Assembly (NCBI RefSeq): GCF_008705135.1
Contig: NZ_CP023694.1
Location: 5,437,001-5,501,000 of the forward strand
DNA: 64,000 nucleotides
Source of the DNA: Streptomyces coeruleorubidus
Lineage (GTDB): Bacteria; Actinomycetota; Actinomycetes; Streptomycetales; Streptomycetaceae
Direction: 5' to 3'
In this document: piece after piece, positions 1 through 8,961 of the stretch
How positions within the stretch are numbered: the first letter of the stretch is position 1
Layout: each line of letters opens with the position of its first letter
Notes under the pieces: generated by a model
The model's input: only the letters and a program-made list of their open reading frames with translations
Told to the model about the DNA's origin: nothing
Databases searched by the model: none
Translations under genes and position numbers: made by a program

Positions 1-1303
1 CACCCCGATGCCCGGCTACGCCACACCGCCGGGTGACGCGCAGACCCCGGGACACGGGACGACCACGCCAGCCCTCGCCACCGCCGCTCCCTCCCGCCGC
101 CGCGTCCTCGGTCTCGCGCTCGGCGGTGCCACCGCCGTGGCTGTGGCGGGCGGGGCCGCCGCTTGGTGGCTCGGCCAGGACGGTGACCCCTCCGGCACGG
201 CGACCGGCAGGAGTGGCGTCGGCGGTTCCGCGCAGCCCGTCGAGGAGAACTTCACCACCCCGCCGGCCGGAGTCGCCCCCCAGCCTCTGTGGCACGAGCA
301 GGCGGCGGAGGACAGCACCACCACGGACGTACCGCTCCTCATCCATGACGGCCTGCTCCTGGTCAGCGGCGATCCTCTGGTGGCGTACGACGTGAAGACC
401 GGGAAGGCCCGTTGGTCAAAGCCTGACGTCTGTGCTCCTGGCTCCCAGCTCCTGTTCCGTGACGGCAAGGTGTTCCTGACCGATGGCGGCGCCGAGGGAG
501 TCCTCGTCGCGCGTGACGTGAAGACCGGCGGGGAGGTGTGGCGCAGCCGCCTCGGCAAGCAGCTCGGTATCGAGGGCACCATCGCCATCGACGACAAGAA
601 CGTTTACGTCACGGTGACCGACTACTCCCGAGCCGCGAGCGCCACCGAGTACCGCACTGCGGTCGCCGCGGTCAGTCACAGCACCGGCAGAAAGGTGTGG
701 CTGCAGCACCGCGACTGGGGCACGAAGGACTACGACGTCCAGGGCACGGTCGCCGGCAAGTACCTCGTCTACACGGACTCCAACTACAACCTCACCGTGC
801 GCGACACCGCAACCGGTGACCAGCTGTGGACTCAGAAGATCGGCGACGACTGGGCCTGGCAGCCGACGGTCGCGAACGGCCTCGTCTTTCTTCCCGGCGA
901 GAAGCTCACGGCGGTCGACGCGGAGACAGGCAGCACACGGTGGACGCTCTCACCCAAGGGACGTCGCGGCTTCAACAACCCCGCCGTCATCGACGGAGTG
1001 CTTTATGTCAGCGACTACGACCGCGGCATATGGGCCGTCGACGTCAAGAGCGCCAAGCGGCTCTGGCTGTGTGAGGACCAGGATCGTGGCGGGCCGGAGA
1101 GCTTCGTGAGGGTCGGCACGACGCTGTACTGCGCCTCCGGGCCCCTGTCGGGGGGTGTCATCGCCCTTGCCGCCAAGAGCGGCAAAGTGCGTTGGACATG
1201 GACCGACGACAAGGACTCCGGCGCTCCGTGGCAGATAGCCCACGCCGGAAACCGGCTGTTGGTGACGAACGGGCCGGAGATATACGCGATGCCGGCAGTC
1301 TGA
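1..1303 (+). CDS. C-terminal part of a membrane Ser/Thr kinase-type protein with PQQ beta-propeller (5' end outside window)
   Basis: The frame is open to the first base, so the gene probably starts upstream; the ATG at 8 would give 431 aa. The visible part has a Pro/Thr/Ala-rich linker, a basic stop (SRRR), one membrane segment at about residues 33-54, and then a long extracytoplasmic region with repeated W-[KR]-like and A-x-D-x-x-[TS]-G blades (for example YDVKTGKARW, RDVKTGGEVW, RDTATGDQLW). These repeats are typical of PQQ-like (Pyrrolo_quin_2) propellers. A linker, membrane segment and propeller following an N-terminal kinase is a common Streptomyces architecture, so I infer a sensor kinase. 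The kinase domain itself is not visible. The gene reads toward the T7SS ATPase gene 97 bp downstream. A stand-alone membrane-anchored PQQ protein starting at 8 is the alternative. Confidence 0.75.
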   Translation, partial: TPMPGYATPPGDAQTPGHGTTTPALATAAPSRRRVLGLALGGATAVAVAGGAAAWWLGQDGDPSGTATGRSGVGGSAQPVEENFTTPPAGVAPQPLWHEQAAEDSTTTDVPLLIHDGLLLVSGDPLVAYDVKTGKARWSKPDVCAPGSQLLFRDGKVFLTDGGAEGVLVARDVKTGGEVWRSRLGKQLGIEGTIAIDDKNVYVTVTDYSRAASATEYRTAVAAVSHSTGRKVWLQHRDWGTKDYDVQGTVAGKYLVYTDSNYNLTVRDTATGDQLWTQKIGDDWAWQPTVANGLVFLPGEKLTAVDAETGSTRWTLSPKGRRGFNNPAVIDGVLYVSDYDRGIWAVDVKSAKRLWLCEDQDRGGPESFVRVGTTLYCASGPLSGGVIALAAKSGKVRWTWTDDKDSGAPWQIAHAGNRLLVTNGPEIYAMPAV

Positions 1304-1400
1304 GCCGGGGCGCTGGGGGACGAGTTCGGGGACTGCCATAGTCTCCGTTAGCTGAAGTTAACGAACGTGGCCACAGGGGCCGACGGGGAGGATGACCACC

Positions 1401-4400
1401 ATGCGGATGCTGGTCACGGTCGTACGCGAAGGCGGTGAGCCGGAGGACGTCGTCATCACAGCCGACGACACCGCCACGGCAGGTGATGTCGCGGAGGTGC
1501 TGGCGCAGGCCGTCGGACAAATCGGCGCCCCGCATGGCGGTGGGACGGGAAACGTCGTCGCCATGCCCGGCACCTCACTGGCTTCGCTGCCCGGCTACGG
1601 GACAGCGGTGACCGGAGCGCCGGCGCTGTGGGCCGATGGTGTGCTGTGCGAGCCGGCGGCACCGGCGGCCGGCGTCCTGCGGGACGGCATGCGCGTCTCA
1701 GTCGACGGCTCGATAGGCCCGCTGCTGCGCAAGGGCGAGCCAGTCGGACAGTACGAGTTGCGGGTGGCCGGCGGTCCCGGTTCCGGGCGGGTGGTCCGGC
1801 TGGGTGTCGGCGCGGCCACCGCGGGATCGGCACCCACGTGTTCGCTGCCGTTGCCGGATGCCTCACTGCCGCCGATCGCCCTCCGGCTGACGATCGATCT
1901 CCAGGGCAACGTCATGCTCACGCCGGAGGCCGGCGCCGACATCCGGCTGAACGACGACCCGATGACATCGGGGACTCCTTGGCCGCTCGGCGGTGTCGTA
2001 CGGGTCGGCGACTCGCTGCTCGTGCTCGACAGGGTGGCCGAGCCGGACGCGCACCTGGCTCCGATGAGCGAGGGCGGTCTCGCCTACAACCGCCCTCCTC
2101 GGCTGTCGCCGCTGCGGCCTCGGCGGAGACTGGCCGTGCCGGTACCCCCCACCAAGGGGGACCGCGCGCGTTTCCAGTTCATCATGGCTTTCATGCCCAT
2201 GCTGTTCGGGCTGGCCATGTACTTCTTCACCAAGCAGATCTACATGTTGCTGTTCTGTCTGATGAGCCCGCTCATGATGCTGGGCCAGTGGATCAGTGAG
2301 AACCGCGAGGGCAAGAAGAAGCACAAGACGTCCCTCAAGCAGTACAAGAAGGACCTCGCGGCCTATGAGGCCGAACTCGTCACCCTCAGCAAGGAAGAAC
2401 AGCGCGCCCGGCGCGAGGACAACCCCGACCCGGCCGAGATCCTCCTCTACGCGACCGGCCCCCGTCGCCGTCTGTGGGAGCGCCGCCTCACCGACCCGGA
2501 CGCGATGCAACTGCGTATCGGGGTCGGCGGCCTGCCTTCCGACGTGGAACTCGTTTTCGCACGCGGTGGCACGTCGCACGACGAGGAGCCCCCGGAGCCG
2601 CCGACCCTTCCGGATGTTCCCGTCACCCTGCCCTTTGCGCGGCTCGGCGTGGTCGGCATCGCGGGGGACCGCGCCCGCGCCCTTGCCACGGCGCGCTGGC
2701 TGAGCGTGCAGGCCGCCGTGCTGCACAGCCCCCGAGATCTGTCACTGGTGTCGCTGGCCGCGACCCCCGCCGCCGGTGCCGAGTGGCACTGGGCGCACTG
2801 GCTGCCCCACACCAACCCCGATGAGGGACAGGACTGTGTCGCTCTGGTCGGCTTCGACTCGGAGGGCATCAGCCGCCGAGTCAACGAGCTGCTGAACGAG
2901 CTGGCCCGACGCAAGGCGGCCCGCGAGCAGCACAGCATGACAGGCCAGCTGTATCCGGACGCCAACGTGCTTCTGATTCTCGACGGGGCGCGGTTGCTGC
3001 GCCGCGTACCCGGCGTCCCCCAACTGCTGACCGAGGGCCCGCAGTACGGGATCTTCGCCCTCTGCATCGACGAGGACGAGCGGTTGCTTCCCGAGGAGTG
3101 CAAAGCCGTAGTGGCGTGGTCGCCCGACGCGGCCCACCACGTCCGGGTGCGCGGTTACGGCCTGGAGGCTGTCGGTGACGTCCTCGCCGACCAGGTGCCT
3201 TACGAGTGGTGTGAACTCCTGGCCCGGTCCCTCGCCCCCATCCGCGATGTCAGTCGTGACGACGCGGATTCCGCCCTGCCCACCTCGGCCCGACTGCTGA
3301 ACCTGCTGAACATGCCCAACCCGGCGGGCGTCGACGTGGAGCGCATCTGGCAGGCGGGTGGTTCGACGACGTCCGCACCCATCGGTATCGCCGCCGACGG
3401 GGTCTTCGTCCTGGACATCCGCCGCGACGGGCCGCATGCCCTGGTCGCCGGTACGACGGGTGCCGGTAAGTCGGAGCTCCTGCAGACGATCATCGCCTCG
3501 CTGGCGGTGGCGAATCGCCCCGACGCCCTGAACTACGTCCTCATCGACTACAAGGGCGGCAGCGCCTTCATGGACTGCGCTCGCCTGCCGCACACCGTCG
3601 GCATGGTCAGCGACCTCGACGCCCACTTGACCGAGCGGGCCCTCGCCTCGCTCGCCGCCGAGCTGCATCGCCGGGAGCGGATCCTCTTCGACGCCGCCGC
3701 CAAGGACATCGAGGACTACAACGACACCCGTAAGCTCCGTCCCGAACTGGAGCCGATGCCCCGGCTCGTCCTGGTCATCGACGAGTTCGCGTCCCTGGTC
3801 GCTGAATTGCCCGACTTCATCGCGGGACTGGTCGACATCGCACGCCGAGGCCGCTCCCTCGGCGTGCACCTGATTCTCGCGACGCAGCGTCCCGCGGGTG
3901 TGGTGAGCGCCGACATCCGGGCCAACACCAACCTCCGCATCGCTCTGCGGGTGACGGACGCCGCCGAGTCGATGGACGTCATCGACGCACCGGACTCGGG
4001 CGCGATCTCGAAGTCGACGCCAGGTCGTATGTACGTCCGTTCCGGCGCCCAGTCCCTGGTCGGTGTCCAGTCGGCCCGTATCGGTGGCCGTCGCCCGGCC
4101 ACGGGGCAGACGGGGCCGAAGGCCACGCTCGTGCCCTTGCCCTGGAACGCCTACGCTCGGCCTCTGCCCAAGCGGGAAGAGGCCGAGGACGACGGCACGA
4201 TGGTCACCGACCTGGCCGTTCTTGTGGACGCGGTGCGCGACGGTGCGGAACGGATGGGCTTCGGCGAACAGCGCAGCCCGTGGCTTCCGCCGCTGGCGGA
4301 GTCCGTCACGCTGGACGAACTGTCCACGTACGGTGGCGCACCGGCCACCACCCCTGGCGACGACGTGGCTCCCATTCCGTACGGCCTGGTCGACCTGCCG

Positions 4401-5882
4401 GCGAAGCAGACCCGCATGCCGGTGTCCTTGGACTTGGTGCACGGTGAGCACACCCTGCTGCTCGGTGGCGCTCGCTCCGGCCGCTCGACGGCACTGCGCA
4501 CGCTCGCCGGCTCGCTGGCCCGGAACACATCCCCGCACGATGTGCACGTCTATGCCATCGACTGCGGCTCCAATGCCCTGCTGCCCTTGGTGCGTCTGCC
4601 GCACGTCGGTGCCGTCGTGACACGCGATGAGCCGGACCGGGTCCGAAGGCTGATCCAGCGCCTCCAGGCGGAGGTTGCCCGCCGTCAGCAACTACTGGCC
4701 ATGGAGGGCGCGTCGAGCGCGGCGGAACAGCGCGCGGGAGCCTCCCCGGAGGAGCGCCTGCCCTGGATGGTGCTGCTCCTGGACAGTTGGGAAGGTTTCG
4801 CGTCGACCTTCGAGAATTACAACTACGGCCAGTTGCTGGAAGCGGCCCAGAGACTCTTCCGTGAGGGATCCGCAGCGGGCCTGAAGGTCGTCATGACGGC
4901 CGACCGCAGTGGTCTGAGCGGTCACGTCTCCTCGGCCTTCTCCGACCGACTCGTCATGCGCTTCGCCGACCCGAACGACTATTCAACGGCCGGTCTCCAG
5001 GCCCGCGAGGTCCCGAAGAACATGCCGCCCGGGCGCGCCCTGCGTATCACGGACACGGGCGTGGACGAGACGCAGATCGGACTGCTGGCGCCGGACCCGG
5101 CCGGCCAGGCCCAGGTCCGCGCGCTCCGCGAGATCGCGGAGGAGGCGCGAACGCGTTACGGCCGTGTCCCGGTGGGCCGCCGCCCCCTGCGCGTCGACGC
5201 TCTGCCGGCGCGCATCACAGCGTCGGAGGCGATGGCCCTGGACCCGGACTTCGTGCCGCCGTCGCCGTTGTGGGCCTTGGTCGCCGTTGGAGGCGACGAA
5301 CTCCACCCCATCGGCATCGACTTGGAGGAGAACGGACCCGGTTTTGTGATTGCGGGCCCGCCGAAGTCCGGACGTTCGACTGCACTGCTGTGCGCCGCCG
5401 AGTCTCTTCTGCGAGCAGGCACTCCTCTGGTGGTCGTGACACCTCGCCGGTCCCCGCTGCGGGATCTCGAGGGCCGAGAGGGAGTCCTCGGCATGCTCAA
5501 CGCGGAAAGCTCGGAGGGCGACCTGGAAGAGCTTCAGGAACAGCTCGGCGGACGTCCGTACGTCGTCGTGGTCGACGACGCCGAACTTCTCTACGACGCG
5601 CCGCTGGACGAGCCCCTGGAAGGCGTCATCCGCAAGGGGGCCGATGGCGGCGTGGGCCTGCTCGCCGCCGGCACGACGGACTCACTGTCCAGCCAGTACC
5701 GGGGCTTCGCAGTCGAGGCTCGCAAGTCCCGCAACGGCATGCTGCTGACACCGCAAAGCACGTCGGACGGCGAACTGTTCGGCATCCGGCTGCCTGCGAA
5801 CAGTGGGGGCGGGGCAGCCGGCAGTGGGTTGTTCGTGACTGGCGGGGCGTTCGTGCCGGTTCAAGCCGTGATGAACGGCTGA
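1401..5882 (+). CDS. eccC: EccC/EssC-type T7SS ATPase with three FtsK/SpoIIIE domains
   Basis: This is the motor ATPase of type VII secretion, which recognises and drives WXG100-family substrates at the inner membrane. The 1493-aa protein has an FHA-like N-terminal half-domain (about residues 100-215), two membrane segments (about 258-300) and three ATPase domains. The first has a canonical Walker A, GTTGAGKS, near residue 684 and a Walker B, LVLVIDEF, near 790. The second and third P-loops are GGARSGRS (near 1022) and GPPKSGRS (near 1319); both have Arg where the catalytic Lys is expected, so only domain 1 looks fully active, as in other EccC/EssC proteins. The ATG at 1392 directly abuts the GGGGAGG at 1385-1391, whereas 1401 has a 9-base spacing, so I chose 1401. 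No eccB, eccD, eccE or mycP gene is recognisable in the window. A terminator follows. Confidence 0.93.
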   Translation: MRMLVTVVREGGEPEDVVITADDTATAGDVAEVLAQAVGQIGAPHGGGTGNVVAMPGTSLASLPGYGTAVTGAPALWADGVLCEPAAPAAGVLRDGMRVSVDGSIGPLLRKGEPVGQYELRVAGGPGSGRVVRLGVGAATAGSAPTCSLPLPDASLPPIALRLTIDLQGNVMLTPEAGADIRLNDDPMTSGTPWPLGGVVRVGDSLLVLDRVAEPDAHLAPMSEGGLAYNRPPRLSPLRPRRRLAVPVPPTKGDRARFQFIMAFMPMLFGLAMYFFTKQIYMLLFCLMSPLMMLGQWISENREGKKKHKTSLKQYKKDLAAYEAELVTLSKEEQRARREDNPDPAEILLYATGPRRRLWERRLTDPDAMQLRIGVGGLPSDVELVFARGGTSHDEEPPEPPTLPDVPVTLPFARLGVVGIAGDRARALATARWLSVQAAVLHSPRDLSLVSLAATPAAGAEWHWAHWLPHTNPDEGQDCVALVGFDSEGISRRVNELLNELARRKAAREQHSMTGQLYPDANVLLILDGARLLRRVPGVPQLLTEGPQYGIFALCIDEDERLLPEECKAVVAWSPDAAHHVRVRGYGLEAVGDVLADQVPYEWCELLARSLAPIRDVSRDDADSALPTSARLLNLLNMPNPAGVDVERIWQAGGSTTSAPIGIAADGVFVLDIRRDGPHALVAGTTGAGKSELLQTIIASLAVANRPDALNYVLIDYKGGSAFMDCARLPHTVGMVSDLDAHLTERALASLAAELHRRERILFDAAAKDIEDYNDTRKLRPELEPMPRLVLVIDEFASLVAELPDFIAGLVDIARRGRSLGVHLILATQRPAGVVSADIRANTNLRIALRVTDAAESMDVIDAPDSGAISKSTPGRMYVRSGAQSLVGVQSARIGGRRPATGQTGPKATLVPLPWNAYARPLPKREEAEDDGTMVTDLAVLVDAVRDGAERMGFGEQRSPWLPPLAESVTLDELSTYGGAPATTPGDDVAPIPYGLVDLPAKQTRMPVSLDLVHGEHTLLLGGARSGRSTALRTLAGSLARNTSPHDVHVYAIDCGSNALLPLVRLPHVGAVVTRDEPDRVRRLIQRLQAEVARRQQLLAMEGASSAAEQRAGASPEERLPWMVLLLDSWEGFASTFENYNYGQLLEAAQRLFREGSAAGLKVVMTADRSGLSGHVSSAFSDRLVMRFADPNDYSTAGLQAREVPKNMPPGRALRITDTGVDETQIGLLAPDPAGQAQVRALREIAEEARTRYGRVPVGRRPLRVDALPARITASEAMALDPDFVPPSPLWALVAVGGDELHPIGIDLEENGPGFVIAGPPKSGRSTALLCAAESLLRAGTPLVVVTPRRSPLRDLEGREGVLGMLNAESSEGDLEELQEQLGGRPYVVVVDDAELLYDAPLDEPLEGVIRKGADGGVGLLAAGTTDSLSSQYRGFAVEARKSRNGMLLTPQSTSDGELFGIRLPANSGGGAAGSGLFVTGGAFVPVQAVMNG

Positions 5883-5900
5883 CCGAGGGCCAATCACGAG

Positions 5901-5941
5901 ACTGCGGGCCCTGCCTTTTCAGGCGGGGCCCGCAGTTTTTT
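5901..5941 (+). terminator. Rho-independent terminator after eccC, probably bidirectional
   Basis: A GC-rich stem (CTGCGGGCC paired with GGCCCGCAG, extended with mismatches) is followed by a run of T at 5936-5941. It lies between the convergent eccC and DUF3592-like genes. Confidence 0.85.
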
Positions 5942-5948
5942 CTGGCGG

Positions 5949-6572
5949 TTACGGCTTGGAGAGAGGGAGGGATTCGGAGCCGGGCTCTTGCGGCCGCGTT
6001 GGATCGGGAGCCGCGAAATCCGGAGGCCAGGTTCGGAGGATCCAACGGCGGCGGAGCGTCACGGCGACTGCTCCCAAGAGGAAGAAGGCAGCGAGGGCCG
6101 CTGTGCCGTATGTCGGCAGGTTAGCGGGAGGATTCATTACCCAATCGTGGGCGAGAATGCGCGATGGGTTCGTGGGGTCGTAGGTCACCAGCATCGACTC
6201 ACCGGCATGTGCGTCGGGAAGCATCCCGGCGATCTCGGAGAGCTCGACCGCCGTTCCTCTCTCAGAGCCCTGAATGAAACGGACCTTGACGTACCTGGGC
6301 TTGGTGTCGACGTCAGTGACCGTGGCGGCCACGGTGACGCCACGGGAGCGCAGATCCTCAACCAAGGAGCGCGACGGAAGCCAGAGGACAAGAACCATCC
6401 CGGCACACAGCGCCCCCAAGCCGATGCAAGCCCAGACAACACGCAACCCCGGAAGCTGTGGGCGTGGCTTGAATTCGGCCACGCTGGCGGCGGCCTGCCG
6501 TGCGCGTTCTGCCTTAGGGGGTAGCTGATAGTTGTCCGCAGGGCGGCGCTGCTGCTGCTTCTTCTTATTCAT
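5949..6572 (-). CDS. DUF3592-like membrane protein
   Basis: This 207-aa protein starts with a Lys/Gln-rich cytoplasmic tail (MNKKKQQQRR). It has a membrane segment near residues 49-70, an extracytoplasmic region with the DUF3592-like pattern of V-x-A-x-V-x-D followed by V-x-V-x-F and a terminal TYDPTNPSR motif, and a second membrane segment before a basic tail. Function is unknown. A longer frame reaches 6698, but its extra residues lack compositional sense, so I took the ATG at 6572 although its ribosome site is weak. It is convergent with eccC and shares its terminator. Related proteins in this window lie at 8340-8864 and 24767-25420. Confidence 0.7.
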   Translation of the reverse strand: MNKKKQQQRRPADNYQLPPKAERARQAAASVAEFKPRPQLPGLRVVWACIGLGALCAGMVLVLWLPSRSLVEDLRSRGVTVAATVTDVDTKPRYVKVRFIQGSERGTAVELSEIAGMLPDAHAGESMLVTYDPTNPSRILAHDWVMNPPANLPTYGTAALAAFFLLGAVAVTLRRRWILRTWPPDFAAPDPTRPQEPGSESLPLSKP

Positions 6573-6716
6573 CGTGAACTGGCCATGGAAAAGCACGGCC
6601 TTCTTGTCGAAGCCCGTGTGTCCTGCTGAAAACGCCGCCGGGGGCACCCCGTACGAGGTTCGATGACCTCGAAGGAATGCCCCGGCAGGCTGCGGCATCG
6701 GCGTGGCCGCGTCGGC

Positions 6717-6977
6717 TCAGGTGGCGCGCTCGATGTTGTCGGCGCTGGTGTTGGCCGACTTGCTGGCCTCGTTCAGCGTGTCGACCCACTTGTCGAACGT
6801 CGGCTTCACGTCGTGCCAGTCGTTCCGGAAGCGGTCGGCCTTGGGGCCCTTCCAGTAACCCGAGCTCTGGCTGGTGGCCGTCTCCAGAGCCTTGATGAGG
6901 CCCTGGAGGTCGGTGGCCTTCTTGCCGAAGAGCTTGGACAGCTCCCGAAGCTGAGTGAGATCTGCACCGCGATCCAT
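6717..6977 (-). CDS. WXG100-family protein (ESAT-6-like), T7SS substrate
   Basis: An 86-aa protein with no signal peptide and the WXG100 hairpin pattern: a helix, then YWKGPKADRFRNDW with the W-x-G turn near residue 42, then a second helix ending in NTSADNIERAT. Such proteins are exported as helical-hairpin dimers by EccC-type ATPases, often via a C-terminal YxxxD/E or similar signal. No YxxxD/E is obvious here. It is transcribed away from the second WXG100 gene at 7182, with about 200 bp between the two starts. Tandem co-transcription is the usual arrangement, so this divergent pair is unusual. The ATG at 6977 is preceded by GGGGAGG. Confidence 0.88.
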   Translation of the reverse strand: MDRGADLTQLRELSKLFGKKATDLQGLIKALETATSQSSGYWKGPKADRFRNDWHDVKPTFDKWVDTLNEASKSANTSADNIERAT

Positions 6978-7181
6978 GGCGTTCCTCCCCGTGTCACGTA
7001 GGTAAACGGACTATCCGTTTGCAACAAGGGACGCTACCGCACCAGACGTAGTTGCAGTCCAGCGCCTTGGGTGATGGGAGTTTCGTGTGAACGAGTGGTG
7101 TTGGCCTGGGCGGGGAGCCCGACGAAGGCCTACACGTCGCGCCAGTATGCTGAGGCTCCTGGGACAGCGGGGGAGGCTGCT

Positions 7182-7442
7182 ATGGCAAATCCTGACATTC
7201 AGGAACTCAACCAGCGGGCCGGTCAGCTGAGGTCGCTCGCCGATCACATCGACTCACTTGTCGATGCCGCCAAGAAGCACAGCACCATCGGGATGAAGAC
7301 CTGGTCGGGCCCCAAGGCGGACGACGTGCGCGGGCGGCTCAAGAGCTGGCAGACGACGTGCGGCACGGTCGCCAAGGCGCTGCGCGACGAAGCGCACAAG
7401 TGCACGCAGGACGCCAAGGACCTGAAGGACGAGAAGAAGTAG
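7182..7442 (+). CDS. WXG100-family protein (CFP-10/ESAT-6-like)
   Basis: An 86-aa helical-hairpin protein. The turn motif is TWSGPKADDVRGRL, with W-S-G at about residues 42-44, and the C-terminal helix ends in a Lys/Glu/Asp-rich tail. Upstream in-frame starts exist from 7071, but GGGGGAGG ends six bases before the ATG at 7182 and fixes the start. It probably forms a heterodimer with the divergent product of 6717-6977. The EspG-like gene begins 40 bp downstream on the same strand, consistent with a substrate/chaperone operon. Confidence 0.88.
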   Translation: MANPDIQELNQRAGQLRSLADHIDSLVDAAKKHSTIGMKTWSGPKADDVRGRLKSWQTTCGTVAKALRDEAHKCTQDAKDLKDEKK

Positions 7443-7481
7443 CGGGCGCTGCCCCTGCTACGGCGAGAGGAACCCGTACCA

Positions 7482-8321
7482 GTGCCCTCGTACGACAGCT
7501 CCCGGGCCCGTTTCAGGCTGGCCGACCGCCACATCGCTGTGTTCGCACACCTCTTGGACGGTGAGACGCCGCCTGAGGAACTGTGGGAGTCGCTGGTCGA
7601 GCTCCAGCGCATCGGCCTGGTCGGCGAGGAGGGGGAACTGGCTCCGGTTCTCCGAGAGCCGCTCAGCGCCCTGGCCGACCCGATGGTCATGATCCAGGTG
7701 GAGATCACAGGCGAGCACGGCGTGGTCAACCACGGTGTGGTCGTGGGCCAGGAGGCCGTGATCTCACACGACGGCTGGCCGGGCGAGGAGGAGTCCGAGT
7801 ACGTCTCCATCGAGCCGAACACCCTCGTGTGGGAACTGGCCCGCAAGGTCAACCTGCATCGCGGGGAAAAGCCGGTGGAAGGCGCTCCCGAGGTGCGAAT
7901 CGAGACGACCATGGGTGCTCTGGACGCCGCGTTCGTCGCACTGGAAGAACCTGGTGCCGACGAGGAGGCGACCCGCGACCTCGTTCGCAAGGCACTCATC
8001 GAGGCGGACACCAAGCTCAAGGACCCGGTCCTGGGTCAACTCCTGGACTCGGTCGTCTCCCTGAACGCCACCTGGCGCATCACCACCGCCTGGGACGGCG
8101 AACACGAGGGCCAGCGCTCCACCATGGTCCGCGCCTTGGCCGTCTGGGACTGCGGTCCCCTCGGCTACTGGATCCGCGAGCAGCCCGAAGAACCCATCAT
8201 GCCGGGCCAGGTCGGCCCGGACAGCGCGCTCGTTCTGGTGAAGTCCGACTCCGCCGAGGTTTGGGAGAAACTGACGGATCTGTTGCCGGACAAGGAAGAA
8301 CTGCTGATCGCGGGTGAGTGA
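7482..8321 (+). CDS. EspG-like T7SS-associated protein, family B copy 1
   Basis: This soluble 279-aa protein starts at GTG, with GAGAGG 11 bases upstream. Its order resembles mycobacterial EspG chaperones, which hold PE/PPE substrates: an N-terminal helix-rich block (FRLADRHIAVFAHLL), a short winged-helix-like part ending LREPLSALADP, then alternating strands (VMIQVEI, GVVVGQEAVISH) and a C-terminal VRALAVWDCGPLGYWIRE segment. It is paralogous to the intact 19736-20551 product (shared MPS-D, FRL, ESEYV-EP-TLVW, VWDCG, TDLLPD) and to the decayed copy at 16312. It follows a WXG100 gene in the same operon. The EspG assignment is from pattern memory only. Confidence 0.65.
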   Translation: MPSYDSSRARFRLADRHIAVFAHLLDGETPPEELWESLVELQRIGLVGEEGELAPVLREPLSALADPMVMIQVEITGEHGVVNHGVVVGQEAVISHDGWPGEEESEYVSIEPNTLVWELARKVNLHRGEKPVEGAPEVRIETTMGALDAAFVALEEPGADEEATRDLVRKALIEADTKLKDPVLGQLLDSVVSLNATWRITTAWDGEHEGQRSTMVRALAVWDCGPLGYWIREQPEEPIMPGQVGPDSALVLVKSDSAEVWEKLTDLLPDKEELLIAGE

Positions 8322-8339
8322 GACCGAAGTCTCGGGGTC

Positions 8340-8864
8340 ATGACCGAGGCGTATCCGCGTGCGAGGCGACAGGAACTGCGGCGTTGGCCCGGCACGTTGG
8401 GGCTCCTCATCTTTATGCCCCTGGCGCTGACCGGGTGTGCGTGGCTGGCTCAGCACCAGGGCGCACTGGTGTTGGTGGGCGCGTTCCTGGCCATGCTCGT
8501 GCTGACCGTTGCCTGGGCCATGTGCGGTGCCGGACCGGGTGCGTGCGTGGCAGTTTTCGGGTTTGCCTTCATGCTTTTTGTGGGGCCGGCCATGGGCGAC
8601 TACGTCCTCAACCACCGTGGCGTGCGGCACGGCGCAGTGATCGGCGACGTCAGCACGTACTGGAAGAAGCACGGGGACGGCCGGGCCTGCACGGTCGTCG
8701 CAACTGATACCGCCAAGTCCGACGCCTACGAGGTGGACGACCCCGACGGCTGCGACGACGACCTCCAGGAAGGGCAGAGCGTAACTCTGGTGGTCGATCC
8801 GGAGGGCTGGCTGAAACCACGGCTGAGCAGTCACGCCAACGGCGTTGCGCCATACCTGGTCTGA
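8340..8864 (+). CDS. Small membrane protein, DUF3592-like
   Basis: The 174-aa product has a basic N-terminus (RARRQELRRW) and three hydrophobic segments (about residues 19-37, 43-62 and 66-82). An extracytoplasmic domain follows, with two or more Cys (ACTVV, GCDDD) and an Asp/Glu-rich stretch before SVTLVVDPEGWLKPRL. The GVRHGAVIGDV and VVDPEG elements recall DUF3592 proteins such as 5949-6572. The gene starts 19 bp after the EspG-like gene and is probably co-transcribed. The function is unknown. Confidence 0.6.
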   Translation: MTEAYPRARRQELRRWPGTLGLLIFMPLALTGCAWLAQHQGALVLVGAFLAMLVLTVAWAMCGAGPGACVAVFGFAFMLFVGPAMGDYVLNHRGVRHGAVIGDVSTYWKKHGDGRACTVVATDTAKSDAYEVDDPDGCDDDLQEGQSVTLVVDPEGWLKPRLSSHANGVAPYLV

Positions 8865-8961
8865 ACGTCCGCAGGGCTGCTCGCCACGACGGAAGGTTTG
8901 TACTGTACGGGCGGCTTCGGCGGCGAGGGCTGCGGGCTTAGCCCTTAGCCCTTGAGCGGAG

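Noticed and set aside
2742..4691. 649-aa antisense open frame inside eccC
   Set aside because: It is a GC-skew shadow of a gene with strong motifs, with Gly/Asp/Arg/His-rich composition and no domain logic.
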